The notes beneath the pieces were generated by a model. That model ran no database searches, was not told where the DNA came from, and saw only the letters and a program-made list of their open reading frames with translations. Shown here one piece after another: positions 35,060 to 43,137 of a stretch of DNA of 64,000 bases. Origin of the DNA: Colwellia sp. 1_MG-2023 (GTDB taxonomy: Bacteria; Pseudomonadota; Gammaproteobacteria; Enterobacterales; Alteromonadaceae). Location of the stretch: assembly GCF_030546755.1 (NCBI RefSeq), contig NZ_JAUOPE010000002.1, positions 124,001 through 188,000 on the forward strand, given 5' to 3'. Made by a program: the position numbers and the translations under genes. Every line of letters begins with the position of its first letter. Position 1 is the stretch's first letter.

Positions 35060-36742
35060 GTGTTCAAAATCATCCATTATTTAAACCATATTAAGCTGAC
35101 AACCAATCAATTAGTGATTTATACCTGCTCATACATCACTTTTGTTTTGAATTTCCCATTTTTAAGTAAAACAACGGCAGCAATTACGGCACTTGAATCT
35201 TACAACCTGTTTTTCTTATTCTCTGTGCCCATTTTTTTACTAACATTGTCTATTTTCATTCAATGCTTTTTATCCTTTCGGTGGCTGACAAAGCCGCTGC
35301 TCATCTTAATGGTTTTATTGTCGGCGGTTATTTTTTATAGCACAGTGACATACGGGATAGTTTTTGACTATGGCATGATCCAAAATACAGTTGAAACAGA
35401 TACGGCTGAAGCGCTTTCCTATTTTAACTTTTCTGCTATCATATTTTTCCTATTTTTTGGAGTAACACCTTCATTATTTATTGCCAAAGTCCAACTAACT
35501 TACAATTCTTTTTTGGGAGAACTTTTCACACGGACAAAATTACTGAGTGGCAGCGTAGGTGTTATATTTCTTATTGCTATCGTATTTTACTCAAGTTATG
35601 CCTCAGTTGGCCGCAATAATCGCGATTTAGTGGGTTACCTAACACCATATGCTTTGATTGATTCAACAATTAAATATGTGCGAAAAAACTATTTATATCC
35701 ACCGTTAAAATTTAAGCTAATAGACACTTCTCCCACCATTTCGCAAATTGGTAGTGCTAAAAGTATTACTGTATTAGTACTAGGTGAAACTGCACGCTCC
35801 CAAAATTTTTCTTTAAATGGATATGAAAAACCGACCAATAATCTAACTAAAGACTTAGGCGTAGTCTCATTTAGAGATGTTACTTCCTGTGGCACAGCAA
35901 CAGCCGTATCAGTGCCTTGTATGTTTTCGAGGTTAAACAAAGATAACTACGATAAAAGAATCGCTATAGCACAACAAAACGCCATTGATTTAATCCATTT
36001 GGCAGGAGCTGAAGTGTATTGGATCAGCAATAATAATGGTAGTTGCAAAGGCGTATGCTCACGGGTAAAAACGGAGCAGATTTCGACTAATCCTAAATAT
36101 TCATTATGTGATGGTGAGTATTGTTTCGATGAAGTGTTGGTTGACGAATTAAGAAAAAAACTTCATTCCGTTACCAGTAATAATACCTTAATTGTATTGC
36201 ATATGATTGGCTCTCATGGCCCTACTTACTATCGGAGATACCCAGAAAATGAACGTGTATTTTCTCCAGACTGTCAACGCAGCGACATTCAAAACTGTAC
36301 TCAAGACGAGCTTGTCAATACCTACAACAACACAATCGCTTATACCGATTTAGTATTGTCTGAAGTCATCAACGAGCTTAAAACGTTGAGTAATAAAAGT
36401 AACACCAAAACGTCAATGATTTATATCTCAGATCATGGTGAGTCATTAGGTGAAAGTGGTGTTTATTTGCACGGATTACCTTACGCCTTTGCACCACAAG
36501 AACAGATAAAAGTACCGCTTATTTACTGGGGAGATAAAATACATCACGAAGCAAAATTAGCCTGTTTGAATAGCATCAAAGAACAACCTATATCCCATGA
36601 TAATATATTCGATATTTTATTAGGTGAAATGGCAATAAACTCAAAAGCCTATCAACCGATTAACAATCCATTTAAGCAATGTTCTATGGATATTGCTTCA
36701 GTAAAGACAACACCAGAAATAATCGCTCAAGGAGTAAATTAA
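35060..36742 (+). CDS. eptA: Lipid A phosphoethanolamine transferase
   Basis: A 560-residue inner-membrane enzyme. About five membrane segments fill residues 1-190, followed by a periplasmic alkaline-phosphatase-like domain. The nucleophile is T244 in VLGETARSQNFSLNGY. Zinc ligands are visible in SDHGESLGESGVYLHG, and paired cysteines (TSCGTATAVSVPCM and others) are typical of EptA/MCR proteins. It adds phosphoethanolamine to lipid A, lowering its charge and the binding of polymyxins. The start is a GTG with AAGG 8 bp upstream, overlapping the end region of the 127-residue gene. dgkA follows 3 bp later, an arrangement known for chromosomal eptA and some mcr genes. Confidence 0.93.
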   Translation: MFKIIHYLNHIKLTTNQLVIYTCSYITFVLNFPFLSKTTAAITALESYNLFFLFSVPIFLLTLSIFIQCFLSFRWLTKPLLILMVLLSAVIFYSTVTYGIVFDYGMIQNTVETDTAEALSYFNFSAIIFFLFFGVTPSLFIAKVQLTYNSFLGELFTRTKLLSGSVGVIFLIAIVFYSSYASVGRNNRDLVGYLTPYALIDSTIKYVRKNYLYPPLKFKLIDTSPTISQIGSAKSITVLVLGETARSQNFSLNGYEKPTNNLTKDLGVVSFRDVTSCGTATAVSVPCMFSRLNKDNYDKRIAIAQQNAIDLIHLAGAEVYWISNNNGSCKGVCSRVKTEQISTNPKYSLCDGEYCFDEVLVDELRKKLHSVTSNNTLIVLHMIGSHGPTYYRRYPENERVFSPDCQRSDIQNCTQDELVNTYNNTIAYTDLVLSEVINELKTLSNKSNTKTSMIYISDHGESLGESGVYLHGLPYAFAPQEQIKVPLIYWGDKIHHEAKLACLNSIKEQPISHDNIFDILLGEMAINSKAYQPINNPFKQCSMDIASVKTTPEIIAQGVN

Positions 36743-36745
36743 TCC

Positions 36746-37111
36746 ATGTTTGATAATAAAAACAAACCTAAAGGTCTTAAAAGAGTCTATCTAGCAACAT
36801 TAAACTCTACGAGAGCATTCAAGTGGTTACTTGATAATGAGGCCGCTTTTAGACAAGAACTAATGCTACTTGCCTGCTCTATTGCTTTAACTTGCTTATT
36901 CAATATTACGTTTAAAGAACAGTTAATACTGATAATTTCAATACTATTTATTATCTTTACCGAAGTTTTAAATACCGCAATAGAAGCAATTGTTGACCGA
37001 ATTGGCCTAGAAATTCATCCTTTATCTGGTTTAGCTAAAGATTTGGGATCTGCCGCTGTATTGATTAGTATTTTAATTTGTAGTGGGGTTTGGGTTATAA
37101 TTTTGCTATAA
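36746..37111 (+). CDS. dgkA: Diacylglycerol kinase
   Basis: A 121-residue protein with three membrane segments and the DgkA signature EVLNTAIEAIVDRIG, which holds the catalytic Glu. It phosphorylates diacylglycerol to phosphatidate in the inner membrane. The start is 3 bp after eptA. EptA releases diacylglycerol when it takes phosphoethanolamine from phosphatidylethanolamine, so the pair makes biochemical sense: DgkA recycles the by-product. Confidence 0.95.
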   Translation: MFDNKNKPKGLKRVYLATLNSTRAFKWLLDNEAAFRQELMLLACSIALTCLFNITFKEQLILIISILFIIFTEVLNTAIEAIVDRIGLEIHPLSGLAKDLGSAAVLISILICSGVWVIILL

Positions 37112-37195
37112 AATAAAAAAATATGATGAAATGTGGCAAAATTGATAGCGATCGAAACTTTTAAATTAGGTAAAGTAACGGAAAAATTGCAAATT

Positions 37196-37879
37196 GTGAG
37201 AAATAATCTTCTGATACTTTTTGCTTTTTTAATTTCTTTTAACTCTACTGCTCAAGACACGTTAAAATGCGCCACCACTCACTACCCCCCTTATACAATT
37301 TATGATGCTAAAAATAATACTTTTAGTGGATTAGATATGGATATTCTTAATAAGTTGTCTAAAAATTTAGAGGTTAATTTTTCTATAGATAACCTCCCTT
37401 GGTCAAGATTAAAAAACGAAATATCAAAAGGCAGATATGATTGCTACTTTTCTTTAGGCAAATTTAAAAATCGAGAGAAGTATTTAGAATTCACTTCTGA
37501 ACCTATGCACATAACCAAGATAGCTATTTTCTACACTAAAGGTATTCCGTTTGAAGAGACTAATTTTAATGGTAAAGAAATAGGTGTTCACCGCGGCATT
37601 AATCTTCACAAAGAAATAAAACTTCCACACAACTTAGCGCAGGCAAATATACGTAAACTTCATTCGAATGAGGCATTATTTGAAATGCTCCGCCTAAACA
37701 GACTGGAAGCTGTGATTACAAGTTATGAAGTTGGAAAATATTTGCTCAAGGTAAGTTCAATTGAAAATAGTTTTACTGCTTTAGTGATAGATAGCTACGA
37801 ACTCCCTGTATTTTTAGCTTTTCGTAAAAATAAAGTTGATATTAGTAAATTTAATACGGCATTAAAAAAAATACATTAA
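37196..37879 (+). CDS. Periplasmic solute-binding protein, SBP_bac_3 family
   Basis: About 227 residues. A GTG at 37196 gives a compact signal peptide ending at STAQ; an earlier GTG at 37133 is also open and would add 21 residues. The mature part begins LKCATTHYPPYTIYD and contains FSGLDMDILNKLSK and RYDCYFSLGKFKNREKYLEFT, the pattern of amino-acid-type extracellular binding proteins. No permease or ATPase gene is nearby. It may be a stand-alone periplasmic sensor or binder. It is short for the family. It is read in the same direction as eptA-dgkA. Confidence 0.75.
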   Translation: MRNNLLILFAFLISFNSTAQDTLKCATTHYPPYTIYDAKNNTFSGLDMDILNKLSKNLEVNFSIDNLPWSRLKNEISKGRYDCYFSLGKFKNREKYLEFTSEPMHITKIAIFYTKGIPFEETNFNGKEIGVHRGINLHKEIKLPHNLAQANIRKLHSNEALFEMLRLNRLEAVITSYEVGKYLLKVSSIENSFTALVIDSYELPVFLAFRKNKVDISKFNTALKKIH

Positions 37880-37897
37880 GCGCTTTTTTAAACAAAA

Positions 37898-37936
37898 ATT
37901 AAGTCTGTTTTAAGTAATTCTTAAGTTTCACTTAAT
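37898..37936 (+). promoter_or_regulatory. Four-fold PmrA-like box array upstream of the LTA-synthase-like gene
   Basis: Half-sites ATTAAG (37898), TTTAAG (37909), CTTAAG (37920) and CTTAAT (37931) repeat exactly every 11 bp. The last one occupies the -35 position of a promoter whose -10 would be TATTAC (37954-37959), with a 17-bp spacer. This is how PmrA-type activators commonly sit. Confidence 0.75.
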
Positions 37937-37973
37937 ACAGTAAACATCGTTTTTATTACTCAAATGAATTGCG

Positions 37974-39953
37974 ATGTTTACTTCTATCTACAGTTTTATT
38001 AGACCATTATTCCTATTTTCTATTTCTATCATGGCGTTCCTAACCTTGATGCGCTCTGGATTCGCTATTTGGCAATTTGATAGATTCAATGATTTCAGCA
38101 GTATTTGGAACCTCTTCACAAGTGGCCTTCGTATAGACTTAAGTAGCGTTGGTTACTTATGTGCGATCCCTGCACTTTTACATCCTTGGATGTCAAAAAC
38201 TAGGTTTCAAGACTATTGGTCATTTGCTTTGCGAGTTTGGTTTTTGATCTGCTTAATGGTTATTCTGTTTTTTGAATTAGCGACACCCGCATTTATCAAT
38301 GAATATGGCTTTAGACCTAACAGGTTATTTATTGAATATTTGGCTTACCCTGATGAAGTAACAAAAATGCTAGTCAATGGCCATTTAGTGACTTTAGTTG
38401 TCGTGTTCACTTTATTGTTACTACCTGTAAAAAAACTATGGCAGTTTTCTCATCATCTTGTATCAAGCAATGAAAACACAGCAGATACGAAAGTAACAAA
38501 CAGAATTGCCGCTTCTATCATCCTCGTTTTAGTCATTTTTATCGCTGCGCGAGGCACTGTAGGTCATCGCCCAATCAACCCTGCCTTAGTGTATTTTTCG
38601 ACAGATCCACTAATAAACTCACTGACATTAAACTCAACTTATAGCGTTGCCTATGCCCTTAATCAGTTTGGTGATGAAAAAAATGCCGCAAAGCTATACG
38701 GTAAGTTGGATGAAAGCCAAGTGATTAAGCTGGTACGTCAAGAAACAGGGCTACCTTTCAATAGTTTTAATAGTAGTAAATTTCCATCACTTGCAAAGCG
38801 CTTACCGAGTTATAAAGGAAAACCTAAAAACTTAGTCATCATTCTTGAAGAAAGTTTGGGCGCTCAATATGTATCTTCTCTAGGTGGCCTTCCTCTTACT
38901 CCTGAGATAGATAAATTAAATCAGGAAGGTTGGGCTTTCAAACGCTTATATGCAACTGGCACACGTTCTGTTAGAGGCATAGAGGCTGTAATCACTGGTT
39001 TTACGCCAACACCATCTAGAGCCGTTGTAAAACTAGATAAATCGCAAAAAGATTTTTTTACTATTGCTTCATTACTCACTCAAAATGGCTACCAAAGTCA
39101 ATTCATCTATGGAGGTGAAAGTCATTTTGACAATATGAAAAGTTTCTTTCTAGGAAATGGCTTTACCGATATCGTTGATTTTGATGATATTGACAATCCG
39201 CAATTTGTTGCCTCTTGGGGAGCAAGCGATGGTGATTTGTTTAATCAAGCTGATATTGAATTAACTAAACTCCATAACGAAGAAAAGCCTTACTTTAGCT
39301 TTATTTTTACTTCAAGCAACCATGACCCCTTTGAAATACCTAATGGTATTGTTTCACCAATTCAATACAGTGATGAACAATTACAACAATATGATGATAA
39401 AGAACTCCTTCGCCATAAAGCCATACAATACGCAGATTATGCGTTAGGACAATTTATTGCAAAAGCAAAGACACAGCCATATTGGCAGGATACGGTATTT
39501 CTTGTTGTAGCAGATCACGATGCAAGAGCAATGGGAAATGGGTTGGTTCCGATAAATAATTTTCATATACCCGGAGTGATCCTAAATTCAGGTAAAGCAC
39601 CAATTTCTGATGAACGAGTTGTTAGCCAAATTGACCTAGCCCCAACCCTTCTATCGTTAATGGGCATTGATAACGATTCTCCCATGTTAGGACAAGATCT
39701 GACAAATTCAGATGCATCAAACAGAGCAATGATGCAATATGCAGAAAACTTCGCTTATATGACGAAAGATGAAGTAACGATACTCCAACCCAGTAAAGCA
39801 CCCTTAAATTTTAAATATGACTATGAACAAAACAAACTATTCCCACAACAGGTCAACCCTAAACATTCAGATGTCGCATTAGCGCATGTGTTATGGGGAA
39901 GCTTAGCTTATAAAAATTACTGGTATTCGTTATCGACAAAACAGATTAATTAA
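37974..39953 (+). CDS. LTA-synthase-family inner-membrane phosphotransferase
   Basis: A 659-residue protein. Five membrane segments (about 1-190) are followed by a periplasmic sulfatase-like domain beginning NLVIILEESLGAQY. The likely nucleophile is T330 in ATGTRSVRGIEAV. Metal ligands are suggested by VADHDARA and SSNHDPF. The family includes Gram-positive LTA synthases, but in Gram-negative bacteria its members transfer phosphoglycerol or phosphoethanolamine to glycans or lipid A. The array of TTAAG boxes upstream suggests it belongs with eptA to one envelope-modification regulon. The donor and acceptor are unknown. It overlaps the convergent DUF3124 gene by 8 bp. Confidence 0.85.
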   Translation: MFTSIYSFIRPLFLFSISIMAFLTLMRSGFAIWQFDRFNDFSSIWNLFTSGLRIDLSSVGYLCAIPALLHPWMSKTRFQDYWSFALRVWFLICLMVILFFELATPAFINEYGFRPNRLFIEYLAYPDEVTKMLVNGHLVTLVVVFTLLLLPVKKLWQFSHHLVSSNENTADTKVTNRIAASIILVLVIFIAARGTVGHRPINPALVYFSTDPLINSLTLNSTYSVAYALNQFGDEKNAAKLYGKLDESQVIKLVRQETGLPFNSFNSSKFPSLAKRLPSYKGKPKNLVIILEESLGAQYVSSLGGLPLTPEIDKLNQEGWAFKRLYATGTRSVRGIEAVITGFTPTPSRAVVKLDKSQKDFFTIASLLTQNGYQSQFIYGGESHFDNMKSFFLGNGFTDIVDFDDIDNPQFVASWGASDGDLFNQADIELTKLHNEEKPYFSFIFTSSNHDPFEIPNGIVSPIQYSDEQLQQYDDKELLRHKAIQYADYALGQFIAKAKTQPYWQDTVFLVVADHDARAMGNGLVPINNFHIPGVILNSGKAPISDERVVSQIDLAPTLLSLMGIDNDSPMLGQDLTNSDASNRAMMQYAENFAYMTKDEVTILQPSKAPLNFKYDYEQNKLFPQQVNPKHSDVALAHVLWGSLAYKNYWYSLSTKQIN

Positions 39954-40467
39954 TTTTTTTGCCGTGGGTGACAAAACCAAAGCCTTTATTGCCAACAGCA
40001 GAAATCATTACGGCTTCAAATAAAGGTTCATTTGAGTTTGGCTTGATACTCCAATCAAACACAAAATTAGCACCTGTGCCACCTTCGGTATCTGAAAGTT
40101 CAATAACAATTTCAACTGTTTCCATCGGCTGTACATAAATACTATTTTTAATAAAAGACTTAACCAACTTACCCTGGGTATTAAAGTATTCGATCTTATT
40201 GATATAAATCGCATCTTTTTTGTTGATGTTACGGATACTTACTGTAGAAGAGAGTTCTTTAAAATCATTTTCGGAATGTAAATAAACCGCAGAGTACACA
40301 GACAAATAAGAACTTCCTGAAAGCAATGGAAGCGCTTCGTTAACATCAACAACGCGTTCTTTCCAATCTAGTACTTTCGATTCAGCCGGTAATTTTTCTT
40401 GCCCACAAGCGGCTGTAAGTAACAAGATAATAAGTAAAGTAAAAGCTAATAGGGTGATATTTTTCAT
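39946..40467 (-). CDS. DUF3124-family lipoprotein
   Basis: A 173-residue protein with a lipoprotein signal ending in TAAC (C about residue 21). The body matches what I recall of DUF3124: YSAVYLHSENDFKELSSTVSIRN, then a beta-rich segment ending FVTHGKK. The function of the family is unknown. It is a single gene, convergent with the LTA-synthase-like gene and overlapping its last codons. The coding sequence contains a near-match to the LacI operator at 40327, most likely by chance. The 40468-40704 gap to marC shows no gene. Confidence 0.75.
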   Translation of the reverse strand: MKNITLLAFTLLIILLLTAACGQEKLPAESKVLDWKERVVDVNEALPLLSGSSYLSVYSAVYLHSENDFKELSSTVSIRNINKKDAIYINKIEYFNTQGKLVKSFIKNSIYVQPMETVEIVIELSDTEGGTGANFVFDWSIKPNSNEPLFEAVMISAVGNKGFGFVTHGKKIN

Positions 40468-40704
40468 AATATGAGCGGCCTAAAGGTTTTGGTTATTATA
40501 ATTAAGAAAGAGAATTAACGGCAAGTTAGATTAAGTCATTAACATCAGGCTTACATTGCTTGGTAATTGATCAAAAAGCACTAGGGCGTGATTAATATTT
40601 AAACCATACTGAACGGCTCAAGTGAAAAATAGTTGAATATGATACAATAGCAATTTTCCGACTCCCCTATTCTATAAAATAACAAGCAATATAAGGAAGA
40701 TTAG

Positions 40705-41322
40705 ATGATTGATATTGTAGCTACTTTTATCATATTTTTTGCCGTTATTGATCCCATAGGAACGATTCCGGTTTTTATCGCTGTAACTGATCAATTTACA
40801 CCAAAAACCAAGCGACGGATCGCTTTACTAGCAACGCTGTTATCAGCATTTATCTTAATATTTTTCGTTGTCGTTGGAGAGCTAATTTTAAATGCATTAA
40901 AAATACCTTTACCTGCCTTTCAAATATCCGGAGGTATCGTACTGTTTATTTTTGCATTAACCATGATCTTTGGCGAAAGCAAACCAGATGAGGAAATTAA
41001 AAAGTTTCAAAAAGACCATCGAGACACTGCGATTTTCCCGCTTGCTGTGCCTTCTATTGCTAGCCCGGGTGCAATGTTAGCAGCGGTTTTACTGACAGAA
41101 AATTCAGTGTTTACGCTTTGGCAACAAACACAAACAGTATTAGTGATGCTGTCGGTTTTAGTGCTTGTTTATATTCTAATGTTACTGGCCGGCTGGATAA
41201 ATAAAGTGATTGGCAGTAGTGGCGCAAGTGTCGTGAGCAGAATAATGGGAGTCATTTTATCTTCGGTTGCTGTCAAAAACATTCTTGAAGGGTTAGGTGA
41301 GTATTATCATATGATTGCTTAA
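40705..41322 (+). CDS. MarC-family (UPF0056) integral membrane protein
   Basis: A 205-residue protein with six membrane segments. FFAVIDPIGTIPVFIAVT is the MarC signature near the N-terminus, and the second half carries the related LAVPSIASPGAML. The role of MarC proteins is unsettled; an earlier link to multiple antibiotic resistance was not upheld. It is a single gene closed by a bidirectional terminator shared with phoH. Confidence 0.9.
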   Translation: MIDIVATFIIFFAVIDPIGTIPVFIAVTDQFTPKTKRRIALLATLLSAFILIFFVVVGELILNALKIPLPAFQISGGIVLFIFALTMIFGESKPDEEIKKFQKDHRDTAIFPLAVPSIASPGAMLAAVLLTENSVFTLWQQTQTVLVMLSVLVLVYILMLLAGWINKVIGSSGASVVSRIMGVILSSVAVKNILEGLGEYYHMIA

Positions 41323-41370
41323 CCCCGAGAAACTTAACAATTCATTAGACAAAAAATTACATTGTTCATA

Positions 41371-41404
41371 TAAAATATGGAGCTAAATTTAGCTCCATAT
41401 TTTA
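41371..41404. terminator. Bidirectional terminator between marC and the PhoH gene
   Basis: AAAATATGGAGCT and AGCTCCATATTTT form a perfect long stem, with A-run and T-run on either side. It can serve both converging genes. Confidence 0.85.
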
Positions 41405-41448
41405 TCAAGTACACGCCATCCCCCTTATTCTATTGAAAGCCAAAAGTC

Positions 41449-42828
41449 TTATAAATTTTCTTCCGCGAATGAGGCTAATCGGCTTCGAACTACCCCATTA
41501 AGGTTTACCGTAGTACTGCCAGGAAAATCTTTAAAACGTTCAACAATATAAGTTAACCCTGATGTTAATGCCGTTAAATAATTACTATCTATTTGCGCTA
41601 AGTTACCTGAGCACACCAATTTAGTGCCTTCGCCACAACGAGTAATAATAGTTTTTAATTGTGAAGCGGTTAAATTTTGACATTCATCAAGCAAGACAAT
41701 GGCATTTTGAATACTCCGGCCACGCATAAAGTTAACTGACTTAAACTGAATATTCGCCTTCTCCATAATATAATTTAAGCTACCATCCATATTTTCATCT
41801 TGTTTATGCAACACCTCTAATGAATCAGTAATAGCAGCAAGCCATGGCGCCATTTTTTCTTCTTCTGTGCCAGGTAAAAAACCGATAGATTCTGCTATTT
41901 CTGGCGTGCTACGCGTCACTATCACTTTATCGTATAAACCGCGTTCTACCACCAATTCAAGCGCAGAAGCTAATGCCAGCAAGGTTTTACCGCAGCCGGC
42001 TGGCCCTGTTAATATGACTAAATCGATACTCGGATCAAGTAAGGCATCCATTGCCATTCCTTGATAGACATTTTTCGGATGAATGCCCCACGCCTGCTTC
42101 GACATTAAGCGTTCACGACTAATATCGGTTATGGCTAAATTCTCTTCATCCCAACCGGTTACTTTTCCGGCAAAATGCTCTCCTTCATCCAGTAAATATT
42201 CATTCATATATACACTAGGCAGAAGATCTTTTTTAATGTAATGCGTGGTATTGCGTCCTTCAGTTTCACTTTCACAATCATTAACGTGCTCCCAAAAATC
42301 TCCTGAAAACTTATGGTAGCCTTTGGTTAAAAATTGAATATCGTCAATAAGCTGATCTGTTCGATAATCTTCAACAAAGTTAAGCCCTGCACCTTTTGCT
42401 TTTAATCGCATATTAATGTCTTTAGTGACTAATACGACTTTGCGATCTTTGTTAAGGTTTTGAATGTGAATTGCAGTATTGATGATGCGATTATCATTTT
42501 CATTAAATGATAATTTTCCAGCCGTTTGCTCTAGCGTATAATCATTAAAAATTGCTAAACGTCCGGTAATATTGTCATCGTTATGATTAGGTAATAAAAC
42601 TCCCGCCATCACCTCTTCTGGAGTGGCATCAGCTAGCGCATCTTCTAACGCTCGAATGGCAACTCTAGCATCTCGACTTACGTCTTTATGACGATCTTTA
42701 ATCGAATCTAATTCCTCTAATACCGTCATAGGTACAACGACATCATGTTCTTGAAAAGATAAAAAAGCGAAGGGTTCGTGCAGTAAAATATTGGTGTCTA
42801 AAATGTATGTGATTTTTTCTTCAGTCAT
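41449..42828 (-). CDS. PIN-PhoH family ATPase (PhoH2-like)
   Basis: A 459-residue cytoplasmic protein. The N-terminal PIN nuclease domain (about 5-135) begins ILDTNILLHEP with the catalytic Asp. The C-terminal PhoH domain has Walker A (LTGPAGCGKTLLAL) and Walker B (AIVLLDECQNL). PIN-PhoH fusions act as RNA helicase/RNase proteins in characterised cases. This is a monocistronic unit. The 42829-43137 gap upstream shows no credible gene. Confidence 0.92.
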   Translation of the reverse strand: MTEEKITYILDTNILLHEPFAFLSFQEHDVVVPMTVLEELDSIKDRHKDVSRDARVAIRALEDALADATPEEVMAGVLLPNHNDDNITGRLAIFNDYTLEQTAGKLSFNENDNRIINTAIHIQNLNKDRKVVLVTKDINMRLKAKGAGLNFVEDYRTDQLIDDIQFLTKGYHKFSGDFWEHVNDCESETEGRNTTHYIKKDLLPSVYMNEYLLDEGEHFAGKVTGWDEENLAITDISRERLMSKQAWGIHPKNVYQGMAMDALLDPSIDLVILTGPAGCGKTLLALASALELVVERGLYDKVIVTRSTPEIAESIGFLPGTEEEKMAPWLAAITDSLEVLHKQDENMDGSLNYIMEKANIQFKSVNFMRGRSIQNAIVLLDECQNLTASQLKTIITRCGEGTKLVCSGNLAQIDSNYLTALTSGLTYIVERFKDFPGSTTVNLNGVVRSRLASFAEENL

Positions 42829-43078
42829 AAAAAAGTTCCATAATTATTGATAAACAATGGGTCAACCAATATGTCACTTTCTATACCTGTGGCTATGCAC
42901 CAAAAGCATAACAATGTAGCTGACAAAATGATCGACAATCATTTTTGTAGCAATAACCTCCTTGAGCAAATCAGCGAGCGAAGTCACCTTCACTTTGACA
43001 GTTTATTTATAGTCTTGCAAGTGACTTCTACGCTAGATAAATGAATTTTTATCAAGCATAAAATTTAAATTTTTCCAT

Positions 43079-43110
43079 AAAAAAACCAGTTATTTTTCAA
43101 TAACTGGTTT
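43079..43110 (-). terminator. Intrinsic terminator of the RND efflux operon
   Basis: On the minus strand AAACCAGTTATT and AATAACTGGTTT form a 12-bp perfect stem around 4 nt, followed by T7. Confidence 0.9.
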
Positions 43111-43137
43111 GATAGACATTGTTAACTCAATTAAGCG

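Noticed and set aside
40327-40340. TGGAAGCGCTTCGT, a 12 of 14 match to the LacI operator
   Set aside because: It lies inside the coding sequence of the DUF3124 lipoprotein, has no partner site and no promoter beside it; chance is the simplest reading.
40501-40543. TTAAG-like words upstream of the DUF3124 gene
   Set aside because: Their spacing is 8 to 29 bp, not the 11-bp phase seen in the envelope locus, so they are not counted as regulator boxes.
42847-43044. 65-codon open frame upstream of the PhoH gene
   Set aside because: No domain, no ribosome site, and it reads against the PhoH promoter region.
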